Below are positions 1 to 9,659 of a DNA stretch of 64,000 bases, one piece after another. The position numbers and the translations under genes were made by a program. Source of the DNA: Sphingomonadaceae bacterium (lineage in GTDB: Bacteria > Pseudomonadota > Alphaproteobacteria > Sphingomonadales > Sphingomonadaceae); the NCBI GenBank assembly GCA_020850455.1, contig JADZEQ010000001.1, forward strand, positions 124,001 to 188,000, written 5' to 3'. The notes beneath the pieces were generated by a model. The model had not been told where the DNA came from. It searched no databases and was given only the letters and a program-made list of their open reading frames with translations. Position 1 is the first letter of the stretch; every line of letters starts with the position of its first letter.

Positions 1-343
1 CAAATTTGTCGAGCGTGCCATCCTTGAACAGCGCCAGCGCGGTGTTGAGCGCGGTTTGCCCACCCATCGTCGGCAAGACGGCATCCGGCCGTTCCTTTTC
101 GATGATTTTGGCAACGATTTCGGGCGTAATCGGCTCGACATAGGTCGCGCCATCGGCCCCCACCAAATCGGGGTCGGTCATGATCGTCGCGGGGTTAGAG
201 TTGACGAGGATGATGCGATACCCCTCCTCCCGCAGCGCCTTGATCGCCTGTGTACCCGAATAGTCGAACTCACAGGCCTGACCGATAACAATCGGCCCGG
301 CACCAATGACGAGGATAGATTTAATGTCGGTATTTTTGGGCAT
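1..343 (-). CDS. carB: Carbamoyl phosphate synthase large subunit, N-terminal part (runs off the window)
   Basis: The reverse strand starts with [20 protein letters not shown] and continues through [10 protein letters not shown] to the window edge, the standard opening of the CarB large subunit. The enzyme makes carbamoyl phosphate from ammonia, bicarbonate and ATP for pyrimidine and arginine synthesis; CarA supplies the ammonia from glutamine. Only about 114 of roughly 1,100 residues are present. The truncation is the window edge, not damage. Its ATG follows the TAA of the small upstream gene with no gap, so translational coupling is likely. Confidence 0.97.
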   Translation of the reverse strand, partial: MPKNTDIKSILVIGAGPIVIGQACEFDYSGTQAIKALREEGYRIILVNSNPATIMTDPDLVGADGATYVEPITPEIVAKIIEKERPDAVLPTMGGQTALNTALALFKDGTLDKF

Positions 344-568
344 TTAGAAGTGTTTCTGACCTAATTTTTGCAGTTGTTCGAACGCAGATTCTGATAGCCT
401 GAGGCTCTGAGAAACCTTGCCAGGGAACGCGCGATCCTTGGAACCATATGTATCGATCTGAATGAATTTTTCCCCGTCAGCATCCACAAGGGAAATTGTT
501 GCGTCTACTTCCGAGTGCCTGCTAGCACGATCAAGGTCTTTTGGTTCAAAACCGCGAACAATCGCCAT
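344..568 (-). CDS. Small conserved protein of unknown function between carA and carB
   Basis: This encodes 74 residues. I chose the ATG at 568 because GGGAG lies about 10 bases upstream; a TTG one codon earlier is also possible. The N-terminus carries RGFEPKDLDRASRHSEVDAT and a central QIDTYGSKDR, followed by PGKVSQS. I recall this pattern from a widespread family of short proteins that often carry unreliable names such as 'methionyl-tRNA formyltransferase'; the length and sequence do not support that enzyme. No signal peptide, membrane segment or metal motif is visible. It starts 13 bases after carA stops, and its stop codon touches the carB start, so it is probably co-translated with carAB. 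Function unknown. Confidence 0.75.
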   Translation of the reverse strand: MAIVRGFEPKDLDRASRHSEVDATISLVDADGEKFIQIDTYGSKDRAFPGKVSQSLRLSESAFEQLQKLGQKHF

Positions 569-581
569 CAAGATTTCTCCC

Positions 582-1769
582 TCACTTCAACCCGCCTACG
601 AATTTTTCAAACAGATAGAAACTATCCTGCGGCCCCGGTGACGCCTCGGGGTGATATTGGACGCTGAATGCCCGTTTGCCGACAATTTCAATGCCGCAAT
701 TGGACCCATCGAACAGGCTTTTGTGCGTTTCGATGACACCGGCGGGCAAGCTCGCGCTATCGACGGCAAAGCCATGATTCATGCTGGTGATTTCGACCGC
801 ACCGTCACCGCCATCGCCGCCCACACGTTGTACCGGGTGGTTGGCCCCGCGATGCCCCTGATGCATTTTGACCGTCCGCCCGCCCGCTGCAAGCGCGAGC
901 ATCTGGTGGCCAAGGCAGATGCCAAATATCGGCACATCGCGCTCAATTAAGCCACGGATAACCGGCACCGCATAATCGCCGGTCGCCGCCGGGTCACCCG
1001 GCCCGTTGGACAGAAAGACGCCATCGGGCTGATGCGCCAACACCGCATCCAGCGTCACATCGGCGGGCACCACGGTAACCCGCGCCCCCGCGCGCACCAG
1101 ATTGCGGAAAATATTATCCTTTGCCCCATAATCGATGGCGACCACATGCGGGCGTCCACCGTCTATCGCCTCGGCATAGCCGCTGCCCAGCGACCATGTC
1201 CCGCCGCGCCAGTCCGCCGTGTCGTCGCGCGTCACCTCACGGGCCAAGTCTGCCCCCTCCAGCCCGCCCCAACCACGCACGCGCGCTGCCAGTTCATCAA
1301 GATCGAACCGCCCGGCCGCGTCATGCGCGATAACCGCATTGGGCGCACCATTTTCGCGGATGAAGCGGGTCAGCGCGCGGGTGTCGATGCCGCTGACGCC
1401 GATCCGCCCGCTCGCCGCCATCCACGCATCAAAAGCCTGTTCACTGCGAAAATTGCTGGGGCCGGTCACGCTTTCGCGTAATATGCAGCCGACCGCCGCT
1501 TTCTTGGTCGATTCCAGATCCGCACTATTTGCGCCGACATTGCCGATGTGCGGAAAGGTGAAGTTGATGATCTGGCCGGCATAACTGGGGTCGGTCATCA
1601 CCTCCTGATATCCGGTCATCGCGGTGTTAAAGCACAGCTCCCCCACGCCCGCGCCCTCGGCACCAAAGCCGCGACCCCAAAAAACCTCCCCCGACGCCAG
1701 CAGGACAAGGCCGGTCGCGCCTTTGGGCGCGGCCCCTGCAAGAGGGCCGGATGGGGGGGCAATTGCCAT
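582..1769 (-). CDS. carA: Carbamoyl phosphate synthase small (glutaminase) subunit
   Basis: This 395-residue protein has the two expected domains. The N-terminal CPSase_sm domain contains GYQEVMTDPSYAGQI. The C-terminal class I glutamine amidotransferase has its nucleophile cysteine in FGICLGHQML and the catalytic His/Glu region in QYHPEASPGP. It hydrolyses glutamine and channels ammonia to CarB. The length is normal. It leads the carA-small gene-carB unit on the reverse strand and is divergent from the yqeY-dnaG-rpoD unit across about 145 bases, which should hold both promoters. Confidence 0.98.
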   Translation of the reverse strand: MAIAPPSGPLAGAAPKGATGLVLLASGEVFWGRGFGAEGAGVGELCFNTAMTGYQEVMTDPSYAGQIINFTFPHIGNVGANSADLESTKKAAVGCILRESVTGPSNFRSEQAFDAWMAASGRIGVSGIDTRALTRFIRENGAPNAVIAHDAAGRFDLDELAARVRGWGGLEGADLAREVTRDDTADWRGGTWSLGSGYAEAIDGGRPHVVAIDYGAKDNIFRNLVRAGARVTVVPADVTLDAVLAHQPDGVFLSNGPGDPAATGDYAVPVIRGLIERDVPIFGICLGHQMLALAAGGRTVKMHQGHRGANHPVQRVGGDGGDGAVEITSMNHGFAVDSASLPAGVIETHKSLFDGSNCGIEIVGKRAFSVQYHPEASPGPQDSFYLFEKFVGGLK

Positions 1770-1914
1770 AATTGGGCTCCGTTTCGCCGCGTTCGAGTCG
1801 GCAGGTTAAACGGTGGGTCAGCTATAGGCGAATCTTGCGCTGCACAATCTGGTAAATATCAAAAATTGCCGCTAGGGGCGTTCCTTTCCCGTTGATGGCA
1901 AAAGGGTGGAGCGC

Positions 1915-2370
1915 ATGATTCGCGACGCATTGAAGGCTGCGCAAATTGCGGCAATGAAGGCTGGGGACAAGCCGCGCACATTGGCGCTGCGGCTGGTTTC
2001 GGCGCGGATCAAAGATCGGGAGATTGAATTGCGCACATCGGGCGGGGTGACCGACGATGATGCGATGATCGTCGAAGTGCTGCAAAAAATGGTCAAGCAA
2101 CGCCGCGAATCCATCACCATGTTCGAACAGGGTGGCCGCGCCGAAAAGGCCGCAGACGAAGCCGCCGAAATCGCGGTGATCGAAGAATTTCTGCCCGAAC
2201 AAATGGATGAAGCGGCGACGAACGCGGCGATTGACGCAATCAAGGGGGAATTGGGCGCAACATCGCTCAAGGATATGGGCCGTGTCATCGCAACGCTGAA
2301 AGCGCGCCATGGCAGCCAGCTCGACATGGGCCGCGCCAGCGCACTGGTGAAGGCGGCGCTTTCGGGTTAA
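1915..2370 (+). CDS. yqeY: GatB/YqeY domain protein
   Basis: This 151-residue protein belongs to the YqeY family, related to the C-terminal tRNA-binding domain of GatB. Family landmarks are the N-terminal MIRDALKAAQIAAMKAGDK, an EIELR stretch, and EFLPEQMDEA in the middle. I chose ATG 1915 over GTG 1906 because AAGGGTGGAG precedes it at good spacing and family members start at this point. The precise role is not settled; a link to tRNA-dependent amidation is suggested by homology only. It lies 10 bases upstream of dnaG, a neighbourhood common in bacteria. Confidence 0.93.
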   Translation: MIRDALKAAQIAAMKAGDKPRTLALRLVSARIKDREIELRTSGGVTDDDAMIVEVLQKMVKQRRESITMFEQGGRAEKAADEAAEIAVIEEFLPEQMDEAATNAAIDAIKGELGATSLKDMGRVIATLKARHGSQLDMGRASALVKAALSG

Positions 2371-2380
2371 GCCCGATCCC

Positions 2381-4249
2381 ATGACCCTCACCCCGCAATG
2401 GCTGGATGAATTGCGCGCGCGCACCATGCTGTCCACGCTGATTGGGCGCAGCATAAAGGTGACGCGTGCCGGCCGCGAGTGGAAGGCGTGCTGCCCCTTT
2501 CACGATGAAAAAACCCCCAGCTTCACCATCAATGATGACAAGGGTTTCTACCATTGTTTCGGCTGCGGCGCGCATGGTGATGCGATCCGCTGGATGACCG
2601 ACCATCGCGGGCTCAGCTTTATCGACGGGGTCAAGGAATTGGCCGCCACGGCGGGGATGGACCTGCCCGCGCCCGACCCGCGCGCCGCCAAACGCGCCGA
2701 ACGCCAATTGGGGCTGCGCGATGTTGTCGATGCCGCACAGCATTGGTTTGTCGACAATCTCTCGGGCGATGCGGGCGAACCGGTGCGCCAATATATCCAA
2801 TCGCGCGGCATTTCGCGCGCCACTGCGCAAAAATTCGGTATGGGTTTTGCCCCCGACAGCCGCGACGCGCTGCGTAGCGTGCTTGCCCGCTTTGGCGATG
2901 CAATGGCGACAGAGGCGGGGATGCTCATCTCGGTCGATGACAAGCCGCCCTATGACCGGTTCCGCGGCCGATTGATGATTCCCATCCGCGATGCGCGCGG
3001 CCGCACCATCGGTTTTGGCGGACGGATTTTGGGCGAAGGGGAACCCAAATATCTCAACTCCCCCGATACGCCCTTGTTCGACAAGGGGCGCACGCTCTTC
3101 AACCTCGACCTCGCGGCTGCCGCTGCGCGTAAAAGCGAACGGCTGATCGTGGTGGAGGGTTATATGGACGTTATCGCGCTGGCAGAGGCGGGGGTGGCGG
3201 ACGCGGTCGCCCCGCTCGGCACCGCGCTCACCGAAGCGCAATTGGAATTGGCGTGGCGGCAGGTGGATGTGCCGCTGCTTGCCTTTGATGGCGATGCCGC
3301 CGGACAGCGCGCCGCGATGCGTGCGGCGATGCGCGCTCTCCCCCTGTTGCGCCCGGGCCGCTCGCTCGCCTTCATTCGCTTGCCACAGGGGCAAGACCCC
3401 GATGATATTGTGCGTGGCGGCGGGGCCGACGCCTTTACCCGCCTGTGCGACGATGCCACCCCGCTCGTCGATTTTTTGTGGCATGCCGCGCTGGCCAGCC
3501 AACGCGACGACACGCCGGAATCGCGCGCGGCGGTGCGCGCCGAACTCGACAAATGGGTGGGGGAAATGGCCGACCGCGACGTCGCCGCTCACTATCGCCA
3601 CGGCTTTAACGAACGGGTGAGCGCGCATTTCTTTACCCGCGCCCCGCGCGATGCTGGCGCGGCACCTGCGCGTGGCGGACGCACGCCATATTGCCCAGCG
3701 GAAAAGCCACCTTCGGCAGCGATGCGCAACATTGCGGCCTCCATCGATGCCGGGCTGATCGGCGCAATTTTGGCAGGCCTTATCCGTTATCCGGCACTGA
3801 TCGGTGAACAAATCGACCTCATCAGCCGCCTGCCGGTGCCCGACGGGCCATTAAAATCGCTCCATTCTTGCCTGATGGAGGTGATTTTGGACGTTTCAGG
3901 GCTTGATATGGATGGGTTGCTCACCATATTGCGCACCAATAACCAGTATAATATCGCAGCGCGCGTTCTGGACGCGGGCAGGATGCGGTTTTCCTTTACG
4001 CGGGAGATTTTGGACACAGACGCAGCGGCAAATGCACGCGCAGCGGCGGCACAGGATTTGCGTGACGCCATCGCCACCATTGTCGCTTGGGGTGAGGCGG
4101 AGGAGGCGCTGCAACGCGCCACCACCCATTTCGCCGAGCGGATGGATGAAGATAGTTTTGCTGAACAGCAAAGGGCGATGCAGGCGCGGCAATATCTGGC
4201 CGAACAAATTGCAACTATGCGTGAAGTTGCTGAGAAAAGCGCGGTTTAG
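2381..4249 (+). CDS. dnaG: DNA primase
   Basis: This 622-residue protein synthesises RNA primers at the replication fork. The N-terminal CHC2 zinc-binding domain shows C38, H41, C59 and C62 (CPFHDEKTPSF, then CFGCGAHGD). The catalytic core contains RFRGRLMIPI and a TOPRIM domain with VVEGYMDVIAL and FDGDAAGQRAA, the acidic residues that bind metal. The C-terminal third is poorly conserved, as expected for the helicase-interaction region. It is the middle gene of a yqeY-dnaG-rpoD run, the classic macromolecular synthesis arrangement without rpsU. Confidence 0.98.
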   Translation: MTLTPQWLDELRARTMLSTLIGRSIKVTRAGREWKACCPFHDEKTPSFTINDDKGFYHCFGCGAHGDAIRWMTDHRGLSFIDGVKELAATAGMDLPAPDPRAAKRAERQLGLRDVVDAAQHWFVDNLSGDAGEPVRQYIQSRGISRATAQKFGMGFAPDSRDALRSVLARFGDAMATEAGMLISVDDKPPYDRFRGRLMIPIRDARGRTIGFGGRILGEGEPKYLNSPDTPLFDKGRTLFNLDLAAAAARKSERLIVVEGYMDVIALAEAGVADAVAPLGTALTEAQLELAWRQVDVPLLAFDGDAAGQRAAMRAAMRALPLLRPGRSLAFIRLPQGQDPDDIVRGGGADAFTRLCDDATPLVDFLWHAALASQRDDTPESRAAVRAELDKWVGEMADRDVAAHYRHGFNERVSAHFFTRAPRDAGAAPARGGRTPYCPAEKPPSAAMRNIAASIDAGLIGAILAGLIRYPALIGEQIDLISRLPVPDGPLKSLHSCLMEVILDVSGLDMDGLLTILRTNNQYNIAARVLDAGRMRFSFTREILDTDAAANARAAAAQDLRDAIATIVAWGEAEEALQRATTHFAERMDEDSFAEQQRAMQARQYLAEQIATMREVAEKSAV

Positions 4250-4302
4250 GCCGCATATATTCAGGCGCCGGGTGGATGCGGCGGGGCAAGATGGATTAGG
4301 GC

Positions 4303-6324
4303 ATGAGCGAAGACGAACAGGAAGTCACCGGCGGCGATGAACCGCTGATCGATTTGAATGATGCCAAGGTCAAAAAGCTGATCGCCCGCGCCAAAAAGCG
4401 CGGGTACATCACCTATGACGAATTGAACGACGCGCTGCCGCAGGACCAGATGTCCTCCGAACAGATAGAGGATATCATGTCCGCCATCTCCGAAATGGGG
4501 GTGAATATTGTCGAGCGTGACGAAGACGCCGATGATGAAGATGCGGACGACAGCGCGGATGAAGAGGTGGAACCCGTTGGCCTCGCCCCGTCGGTCGCCA
4601 CGCTGCCCGAAAAGAAAAAGGAAACGGTTGACCGCACCGATGACCCGGTGCGCATGTATCTGCGCGAAATGGGCAGCGTCGAACTGCTCAGCCGCGAAGG
4701 TGAAATCGCGATTGCCAAGCGGATAGAGGCTGGCCGCGACACGATGATCATCGGCCTGTGCGAAAGCCCGATAACCTTTAACGCCATCACCGAATGGGCG
4801 CATGCGCTCGACAATGGTGACATGCAGTTGCGCGAAATAATGGATCTGGAGGCGATGCTCGCCAAAGATCCGGTGCCCGAAAATTTCGATGAAGAAGCCG
4901 CAGAGGATGGCGACGGCGAAATTTCCGAGAAAAATGCCGGCACCAGCTTCAAGGAAGAGGAAGAGGTGGAGGAAACCTCCGCCGATGCCGGTGATGATGA
5001 GGATGAGCTGACCGAACGGCGCGCCCGTCCCAATTTCGAAGAGGATGAGGATGACAATACGCTGTCGCTCGCCGCGATGGAGGAATTGCTCAAGCCCGAT
5101 GCCATCGAAAAATTTGCCACCATCACCAAATTATTCCGTGATTTCAGTAAATTACAGCGCGCACGCCTGGCTGCGCTGACCGGCGGCGAGGCCTTTCCGC
5201 CGGCTTCGGAGAAAAAATATCAGCGGCTTAGCGACGAATTGACCGCAGAGGTCGAAAGCGTCCAGTTTCATGGCAGCAAGATCGAATATCTGGTCGATCA
5301 ACTCTACAGCTTTAACCGCCGCCTGACTGCGCTCGGCGGGCAGATGTTGCGGCTGGCCGAACGGCATAAAGTGTCGCGCAAGGATTTTCTTGACCGTTAT
5401 GTCGGCCATGAAATGGACGAAGGCTGGCTGGAACGCGTTGGCTTGATCGACAAAAAATGGGCCGCGTTTGCCGAACGCGAAGCCGGGGCGGTGGACCGTA
5501 TCCGCAACGAAATTTCCGAAATATCGCAATCAACCGGCATGGCGCTGGGTGAGTTTCGCCGCGTCGTCAACATGGTGCAAAAGGGGGAACGCGAAGCGCG
5601 TATCGCCAAAAAGGAAATGGTCGAGGCAAATCTGCGTCTCGTCATCTCCATCGCCAAAAAATATACCAATCGCGGGCTGCAGTTCCTCGACCTCATTCAA
5701 GAGGGGAATATCGGCCTGATGAAGGCGGTCGACAAATTTGAATATCGGCGCGGTTATAAATTTTCGACCTATGCCACATGGTGGATACGTCAGGCGATTA
5801 CGCGCTCGATTGCCGATCAGGCGCGTACCATCCGCATCCCCGTCCACATGATCGAAACGATCAATAAATTGGTGCGTTGCTCGCGCCAATTCCTCCACGA
5901 AACGGGTCGCGAACCGACGCCAGAGGAAATGGCCGAACGGCTTTCCATGCCGCTCGAAAAAGTGCGCAAGGTGATGAAAATCGCCAAGGAACCGATCAGC
6001 TTGGAAACCCCGATCGGCGATGAAGAAGATTCGCATCTGGGCGATTTCATTGAGGATAAAAATGCCATCATCCCTGTGGATGCGGCGGTGCAATCCAACC
6101 TCAAGGAAACGGTAACCCGCGTGTTGGCGAGCTTAACTCCGCGCGAAGAACGGGTTTTGCGCATGCGTTTCGGCATCGGCATGAACACCGACCATACGCT
6201 GGAAGAAGTGGGCCAGCAGTTCAGCGTGACCCGCGAACGCATCCGCCAGATTGAGGCAAAGGCGCTGCGCAAGCTGAAACACCCGAGCCGCAGCCGCAAG
6301 ATGCGCAGCTTCCTCGACCAATAG
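4303..6324 (+). CDS. rpoD: RNA polymerase primary sigma factor (sigma-70)
   Basis: This 673-residue protein is the housekeeping sigma factor. Region 1.1 forms the N-terminus. Region 1.2 starts at [11 protein letters not shown]. Region 2 contains [20 protein letters not shown] and the -10 recognition helix around [14 protein letters not shown]. Region 4.2 ends the protein with [20 protein letters not shown]. Between regions 1.2 and 2 is the usual non-conserved spacer, here very acidic ([18 protein letters not shown]), as in many alphaproteobacterial RpoD proteins. It lies 53 bases downstream of dnaG and is probably co-transcribed. Confidence 0.98.
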   Translation: MSEDEQEVTGGDEPLIDLNDAKVKKLIARAKKRGYITYDELNDALPQDQMSSEQIEDIMSAISEMGVNIVERDEDADDEDADDSADEEVEPVGLAPSVATLPEKKKETVDRTDDPVRMYLREMGSVELLSREGEIAIAKRIEAGRDTMIIGLCESPITFNAITEWAHALDNGDMQLREIMDLEAMLAKDPVPENFDEEAAEDGDGEISEKNAGTSFKEEEEVEETSADAGDDEDELTERRARPNFEEDEDDNTLSLAAMEELLKPDAIEKFATITKLFRDFSKLQRARLAALTGGEAFPPASEKKYQRLSDELTAEVESVQFHGSKIEYLVDQLYSFNRRLTALGGQMLRLAERHKVSRKDFLDRYVGHEMDEGWLERVGLIDKKWAAFAEREAGAVDRIRNEISEISQSTGMALGEFRRVVNMVQKGEREARIAKKEMVEANLRLVISIAKKYTNRGLQFLDLIQEGNIGLMKAVDKFEYRRGYKFSTYATWWIRQAITRSIADQARTIRIPVHMIETINKLVRCSRQFLHETGREPTPEEMAERLSMPLEKVRKVMKIAKEPISLETPIGDEEDSHLGDFIEDKNAIIPVDAAVQSNLKETVTRVLASLTPREERVLRMRFGIGMNTDHTLEEVGQQFSVTRERIRQIEAKALRKLKHPSRSRKMRSFLDQ

Positions 6325-6340
6325 GGGCTGAGAATGGCAA

Positions 6341-6371
6341 AAGGGGTTGCGGCTTTTGGCCCCAACCCCTT
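6341..6371. terminator. Inverted repeat between convergent genes, possible terminator
   Basis: AAGGGGTTG (6341-6349) is the exact reverse complement of CAACCCCTT (6363-6371), with a 13-base loop. It sits just after rpoD and before the end of the convergent SPOR-domain gene, so it could stop transcription from either side. No run of T follows on either strand, which makes simple intrinsic termination uncertain. Confidence 0.45.
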
Positions 6372-6418
6372 CGGCAAGCAGGTTCACGCCTGTGGCGTAA
6401 ACCAAGGAAATCATTGAC

Positions 6419-7972
6419 TTATCGTGCAGCAACCCGTGTCGGGCGGGTCGGCAATGTGCGCGACGCCCAGCGGATATTTTCACCCGCTGCCATCGACCGG
6501 ACAAAACAATTGCCCCCCGCATGGCGTACGCTGGCGCACAGGCCATTGGCGGCACTACGGCTGGCAAAGCCGGTTGCCGACAGGCGGAATAGCGTGCGGC
6601 CACCGACGCTTGCACTCGACGTTACGCCATCATGCCCCGACAGGCTGGCATGGCGGCGCGACAAGTTGGTCCACGCGCCCCGCGCAATCGCTAGGCTGTC
6701 ATATGCGCCCAATTGCACCACCCAACCCGACGTTGCGACAGGGCCGGTCGGCGGCGACTGGCGCGCGGTTACCGTACGCGCCGGTGTCGTTGCTGCGGGG
6801 GGTGCATCTGGCGTTACGGCACGGGCCGCACGGCCAGGGTTGATCGAACCTGCAACGCGGTGCGGACGGGCGAGCGGCGCAACCATCGCCACCGCACGGC
6901 GCAATTGCTGCACAACCGGGTTGGAAACATAGAGGCGACCGTCGCTGCCCACCCAGCTTCCCGGGGGGTTAGTGGCGGGGCTTGCGGCAGGTTGGGCCGC
7001 AGGTGTCGGCACGACAACCGCAGCCGGTACTTCAGCAGCGGCAACCACCACCGGCGCAGCGGCCGGAACCGGCGTTGCAGCAGGTGCATTGCTGTTTCCA
7101 TCCGCCTCTGCCAGCGCGGCATCGACCATTTCGGTCGTGCTCACGGGCGGTGGCGGCGCATATTGCTCAACCGGGGCCGGATCGACCGGCGTGTTGGCAG
7201 CAAAGGTCACCGGCGCGGCATTGCGCAGCGCCAAACGCACCGGCATGCCGCCGTCATTTTGCGGGGTTACCTGCATCAAGGCAGCAACGCGCATCAAGCC
7301 GCTGTTGCTTTGGAGCATGGCTGCCCATTGTTCGATACGCGGACCGACGCGTGCCGGGCCGAGGTCTTGCGCCGCGACCAACCGCGCTTCGAGCCAGCGC
7401 CCCGCCAACGCATAGATGAAGGCAAGATTCTGTCGGTCGCGTGGCGTGGCATTACCGCTGCGGATGATGTCGGTTATCACCAACCCGCCACGATCGACAT
7501 CACCCGCCAACGCCAACGCCAGCCCATAATCAGATGCTGGCAAATCCTGCGCATGTGCTTCGACAATGCTATGCGCTTCGGCCTGATGACCGGTCGCAAT
7601 CAGCGACAGCACGCGGCCAATGACCGCGCGCCGATCGGTTGCGCCCAGTTGCTCCGCCGCTTCAAAACTCGACGCGGCAGAGGCAAAGCGCCCCGCAGAC
7701 ATATAGATATTGCCCAAAAGCACGCGATGTGAGGCATCATTGGGGGCGTATGCCACCGCATCTTCTGCGGCGGCCAACGCGCGCTCAATGCGCCCACGGG
7801 CAAGGTCGCGGCTCGCGCGTTCCGCACGATTGGCGGCAGCAGCGGGGTTTTCCGCTGTCCCTTCCCCATCGCTCGCCACCACAATGGCGGTCGGTGCGCC
7901 AAGGCCGATGGCGAGGATGACCCCCGACGTCGCCAAATTGGTTGCGATGCTGCGAAATAATTGCGCGTGCAT
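6419..7972 (-). CDS. Tetratricopeptide-repeat protein with C-terminal SPOR domain
   Basis: This encodes 517 residues. I set the start at ATG 7972, one base after the stop of the upstream gene, because it gives an N-terminal hydrophobic export segment (SGVILAIGLGAPTAIVVA). Residues about 45-250 are TPR-like helical repeats (ALAAEDAVAYAPNDASHRVL). A long Ala/Pro/Val-rich linker follows, and the last 75 residues are a SPOR domain (WVVQLGAYDSLAIARGAWTN). SPOR domains bind glycan strands lacking stem peptides, mostly at the division septum, so I infer a periplasmic envelope or division role. It is the last gene of a run with a ParA ATPase and a probable DNA-binding protein. Confidence 0.82.
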   Translation of the reverse strand: MHAQLFRSIATNLATSGVILAIGLGAPTAIVVASDGEGTAENPAAAANRAERASRDLARGRIERALAAAEDAVAYAPNDASHRVLLGNIYMSAGRFASAASSFEAAEQLGATDRRAVIGRVLSLIATGHQAEAHSIVEAHAQDLPASDYGLALALAGDVDRGGLVITDIIRSGNATPRDRQNLAFIYALAGRWLEARLVAAQDLGPARVGPRIEQWAAMLQSNSGLMRVAALMQVTPQNDGGMPVRLALRNAAPVTFAANTPVDPAPVEQYAPPPPVSTTEMVDAALAEADGNSNAPAATPVPAAAPVVVAAAEVPAAVVVPTPAAQPAASPATNPPGSWVGSDGRLYVSNPVVQQLRRAVAMVAPLARPHRVAGSINPGRAARAVTPDAPPAATTPARTVTARQSPPTGPVATSGWVVQLGAYDSLAIARGAWTNLSRRHASLSGHDGVTSSASVGGRTLFRLSATGFASRSAANGLCASVRHAGGNCFVRSMAAGENIRWASRTLPTRPTRVAAR

Positions 7973-7973
7973 G

Positions 7974-8720
7974 TCAGGCTTCCCCTTGCTGTCCGCTGAG
8001 CGCCTTGCGGGCGAAGGCGTCAATTTCAGGCTGTGTGGCCAAGAAATCGTCAATAAGATTGATTAATATCTGTTGGCTCGAACGATTGGACGCTGCGCTC
8101 GCCAACCGCAGGCGCAGATGCCGTTCGGGGTCGAGCCGCAAGGTAAAGGCAAAGCGGCCATGCGTCCCGGCCCGCACGCGCGGCGCAGGCGGCGTGCTGC
8201 CGGTGTGGACCGCACGTGCGGCAATCGGGGCGGGCGCTGCAGCCACCGACGTTTCAACGCGCTGGCGCACCATCAGCGGGCTTGCCGCCGGTACGGTCGC
8301 TGGCACTGGCGCCGGAGCGGGTGCCACATCGACCGGCGATGCGTCGGCGGGCGGCACCATGGCAGCAGCAATTTCTGCCTGTTGCGTGCGCACCATCGGT
8401 TCGGGGGCTTCGACGCTCGGCTGCACATCCTCATGTATCGGTTGCGCGGCAGCAACGCCGACAGGCTCACTCGCTGACGCTTCGGTGCTCGCCATCGGGG
8501 TCAGCGCCGAAATCGCCGCATGCTGCACAGCGAAATGTGCCTGGCCATCCTGTGGCGGGTCGACATCATAACCCATGTCGTTCCAGCCCAGATCATCGCC
8601 CATATGGTGCGTCGGGGTAACGCCGCCCAATTGCGCCTGACGACGCATGGCGGGCTTGGCTGCACCCTTGCGCGCGAGCAGTCCGGCGGAGAGGGAGGCT
8701 AGGGGTTTGGCTTCGGCCAT
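7974..8720 (-). CDS. Probable ribbon-helix-helix DNA-binding partner of ParA
   Basis: This 248-residue protein has no name I can give with certainty. Its first 180 residues are low-complexity and rich in Ala, Pro and Val. The C-terminal 65 residues look folded: RFAFTLRLDPERHLRLRLAS followed by NRSSQQILINLIDDFLA. This strand-helix-helix layout is typical of ribbon-helix-helix (Arc/CopG-type) domains. It lies 15 bases downstream of the ParA gene, where partition systems often carry a small DNA-binding partner. The RHH assignment is an inference from pattern, not from a search. Confidence 0.6.
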   Translation of the reverse strand: MAEAKPLASLSAGLLARKGAAKPAMRRQAQLGGVTPTHHMGDDLGWNDMGYDVDPPQDGQAHFAVQHAAISALTPMASTEASASEPVGVAAAQPIHEDVQPSVEAPEPMVRTQQAEIAAAMVPPADASPVDVAPAPAPVPATVPAASPLMVRQRVETSVAAAPAPIAARAVHTGSTPPAPRVRAGTHGRFAFTLRLDPERHLRLRLASAASNRSSQQILINLIDDFLATQPEIDAFARKALSGQQGEA

Positions 8721-8735
8721 GGCGCGCGCCCTCCC

Positions 8736-9464
8736 TTAACTGACGACCCGGCGGCCAAAGCCGCCACCCAGCGGGCGGATCGCCCCGGGTATCGCGGCAG
8801 GCTGCGCCGCCGCGCTCGGCGCGGCAAAGACGGTGCGGCGGAAGTTTTTCTCCAGCCGGTCGTTGATATAATCCCACAGCGCGACCATTTCGCCGGCCGA
8901 ACGGCCATTGGGGTCAACCTCCATCACCGTGCGGCCATCGATCATCGATGCCGCATAATCGGTGCGGTGGTGGAGCGTGACAGGCGCAACCGTCCCATGC
9001 TGTGACAGCGCAACCGCGGCCTCGCTGGTGATTTTCGCCTTGGGCGTCGCGGCGTTAACGACAAAGATCAGCGGCTTGCCCGCGCGTTCGCACAAATCAA
9101 CCGTGGCCCCCACTGCGCGCAAGTCATGCGGGCTGGGGCGGGTCGGCACGATGATTAGTTCGGCGACCGAAATGACGCTCTGGATTGCCATGGTGATGGC
9201 GGGCGGCGTGTCGATAACCGCCAAACGAAAGCCTTGTTGGCGCAACACTTCCAAATCGGCGGCGAGCCGCGCGACCGTGGTTTGGGCAAAGGCGGGATAT
9301 TCGCTTTCGCGTTCGTTCCACCAGTCGGCAAGGCTGCCCTGCGGGTCGATATCGATCAGCACAACCGGGCCAGCGCCCGCCAATTGCGCTTGCACGGCCA
9401 AATGGCCAGAAAGCGTCGTTTTGCCCGATCCGCCCTTTTGCGATGCCAATGCTAATACACGCAA
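8736..9464 (-). CDS. ParA/MinD-family ATPase
   Basis: This 242-residue protein opens with MRVLALASQKGGSGKTTLSG, holding the deviant Walker A box KGGSGKT with its signature lysine. IDIDPQGSLADWW forms the A' motif and LAVIDTPPA the Walker B. I chose the TTG at 9464, preceded by GAGAGG, because the longer frame to 9551 adds residues absent from the family and overlaps the divergent gene. Such ATPases position DNA, division proteins or large complexes by dimerising on the nucleoid. It is not adjacent to parB or gid genes, so it is not the main chromosome partition ParA. The neighbours suggest a link to the envelope. Confidence 0.88.
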   Translation of the reverse strand: MRVLALASQKGGSGKTTLSGHLAVQAQLAGAGPVVLIDIDPQGSLADWWNERESEYPAFAQTTVARLAADLEVLRQQGFRLAVIDTPPAITMAIQSVISVAELIIVPTRPSPHDLRAVGATVDLCERAGKPLIFVVNAATPKAKITSEAAVALSQHGTVAPVTLHHRTDYAASMIDGRTVMEVDPNGRSAGEMVALWDYINDRLEKNFRRTVFAAPSAAAQPAAIPGAIRPLGGGFGRRVVS

Positions 9465-9659
9465 GATGGTGGCCCTCTCATATCCAAAGAAAAGTCGCGA
9501 TTGGCCGCCTGTTTCGCGTCTTGGCGCTAAAAAATGGTTAACATGACGCAATTTTTGTCGCGCAGGCGGCTGGTCTGGGCCAAGAAAACTGCCGCTAACG
9601 CGCCATTCACCATTGCGGCTATATGGCGGCGGGGATCTATGCCGACCTTGGGGGTTATT

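Noticed and set aside
2285-3811. A 508-residue open frame on the reverse strand across dnaG
   Set aside because: It is antisense to a well-supported primase gene, its composition is dominated by Arg, Gly, Ala and His, and no domain is recognisable. Long antisense frames are expected at this GC content.
6713-7732. A 339-residue forward frame opposite the TPR-SPOR gene
   Set aside because: It is extremely rich in Arg, His and Gly, with no motif, and lies opposite a gene with signal peptide, TPR and SPOR domain.
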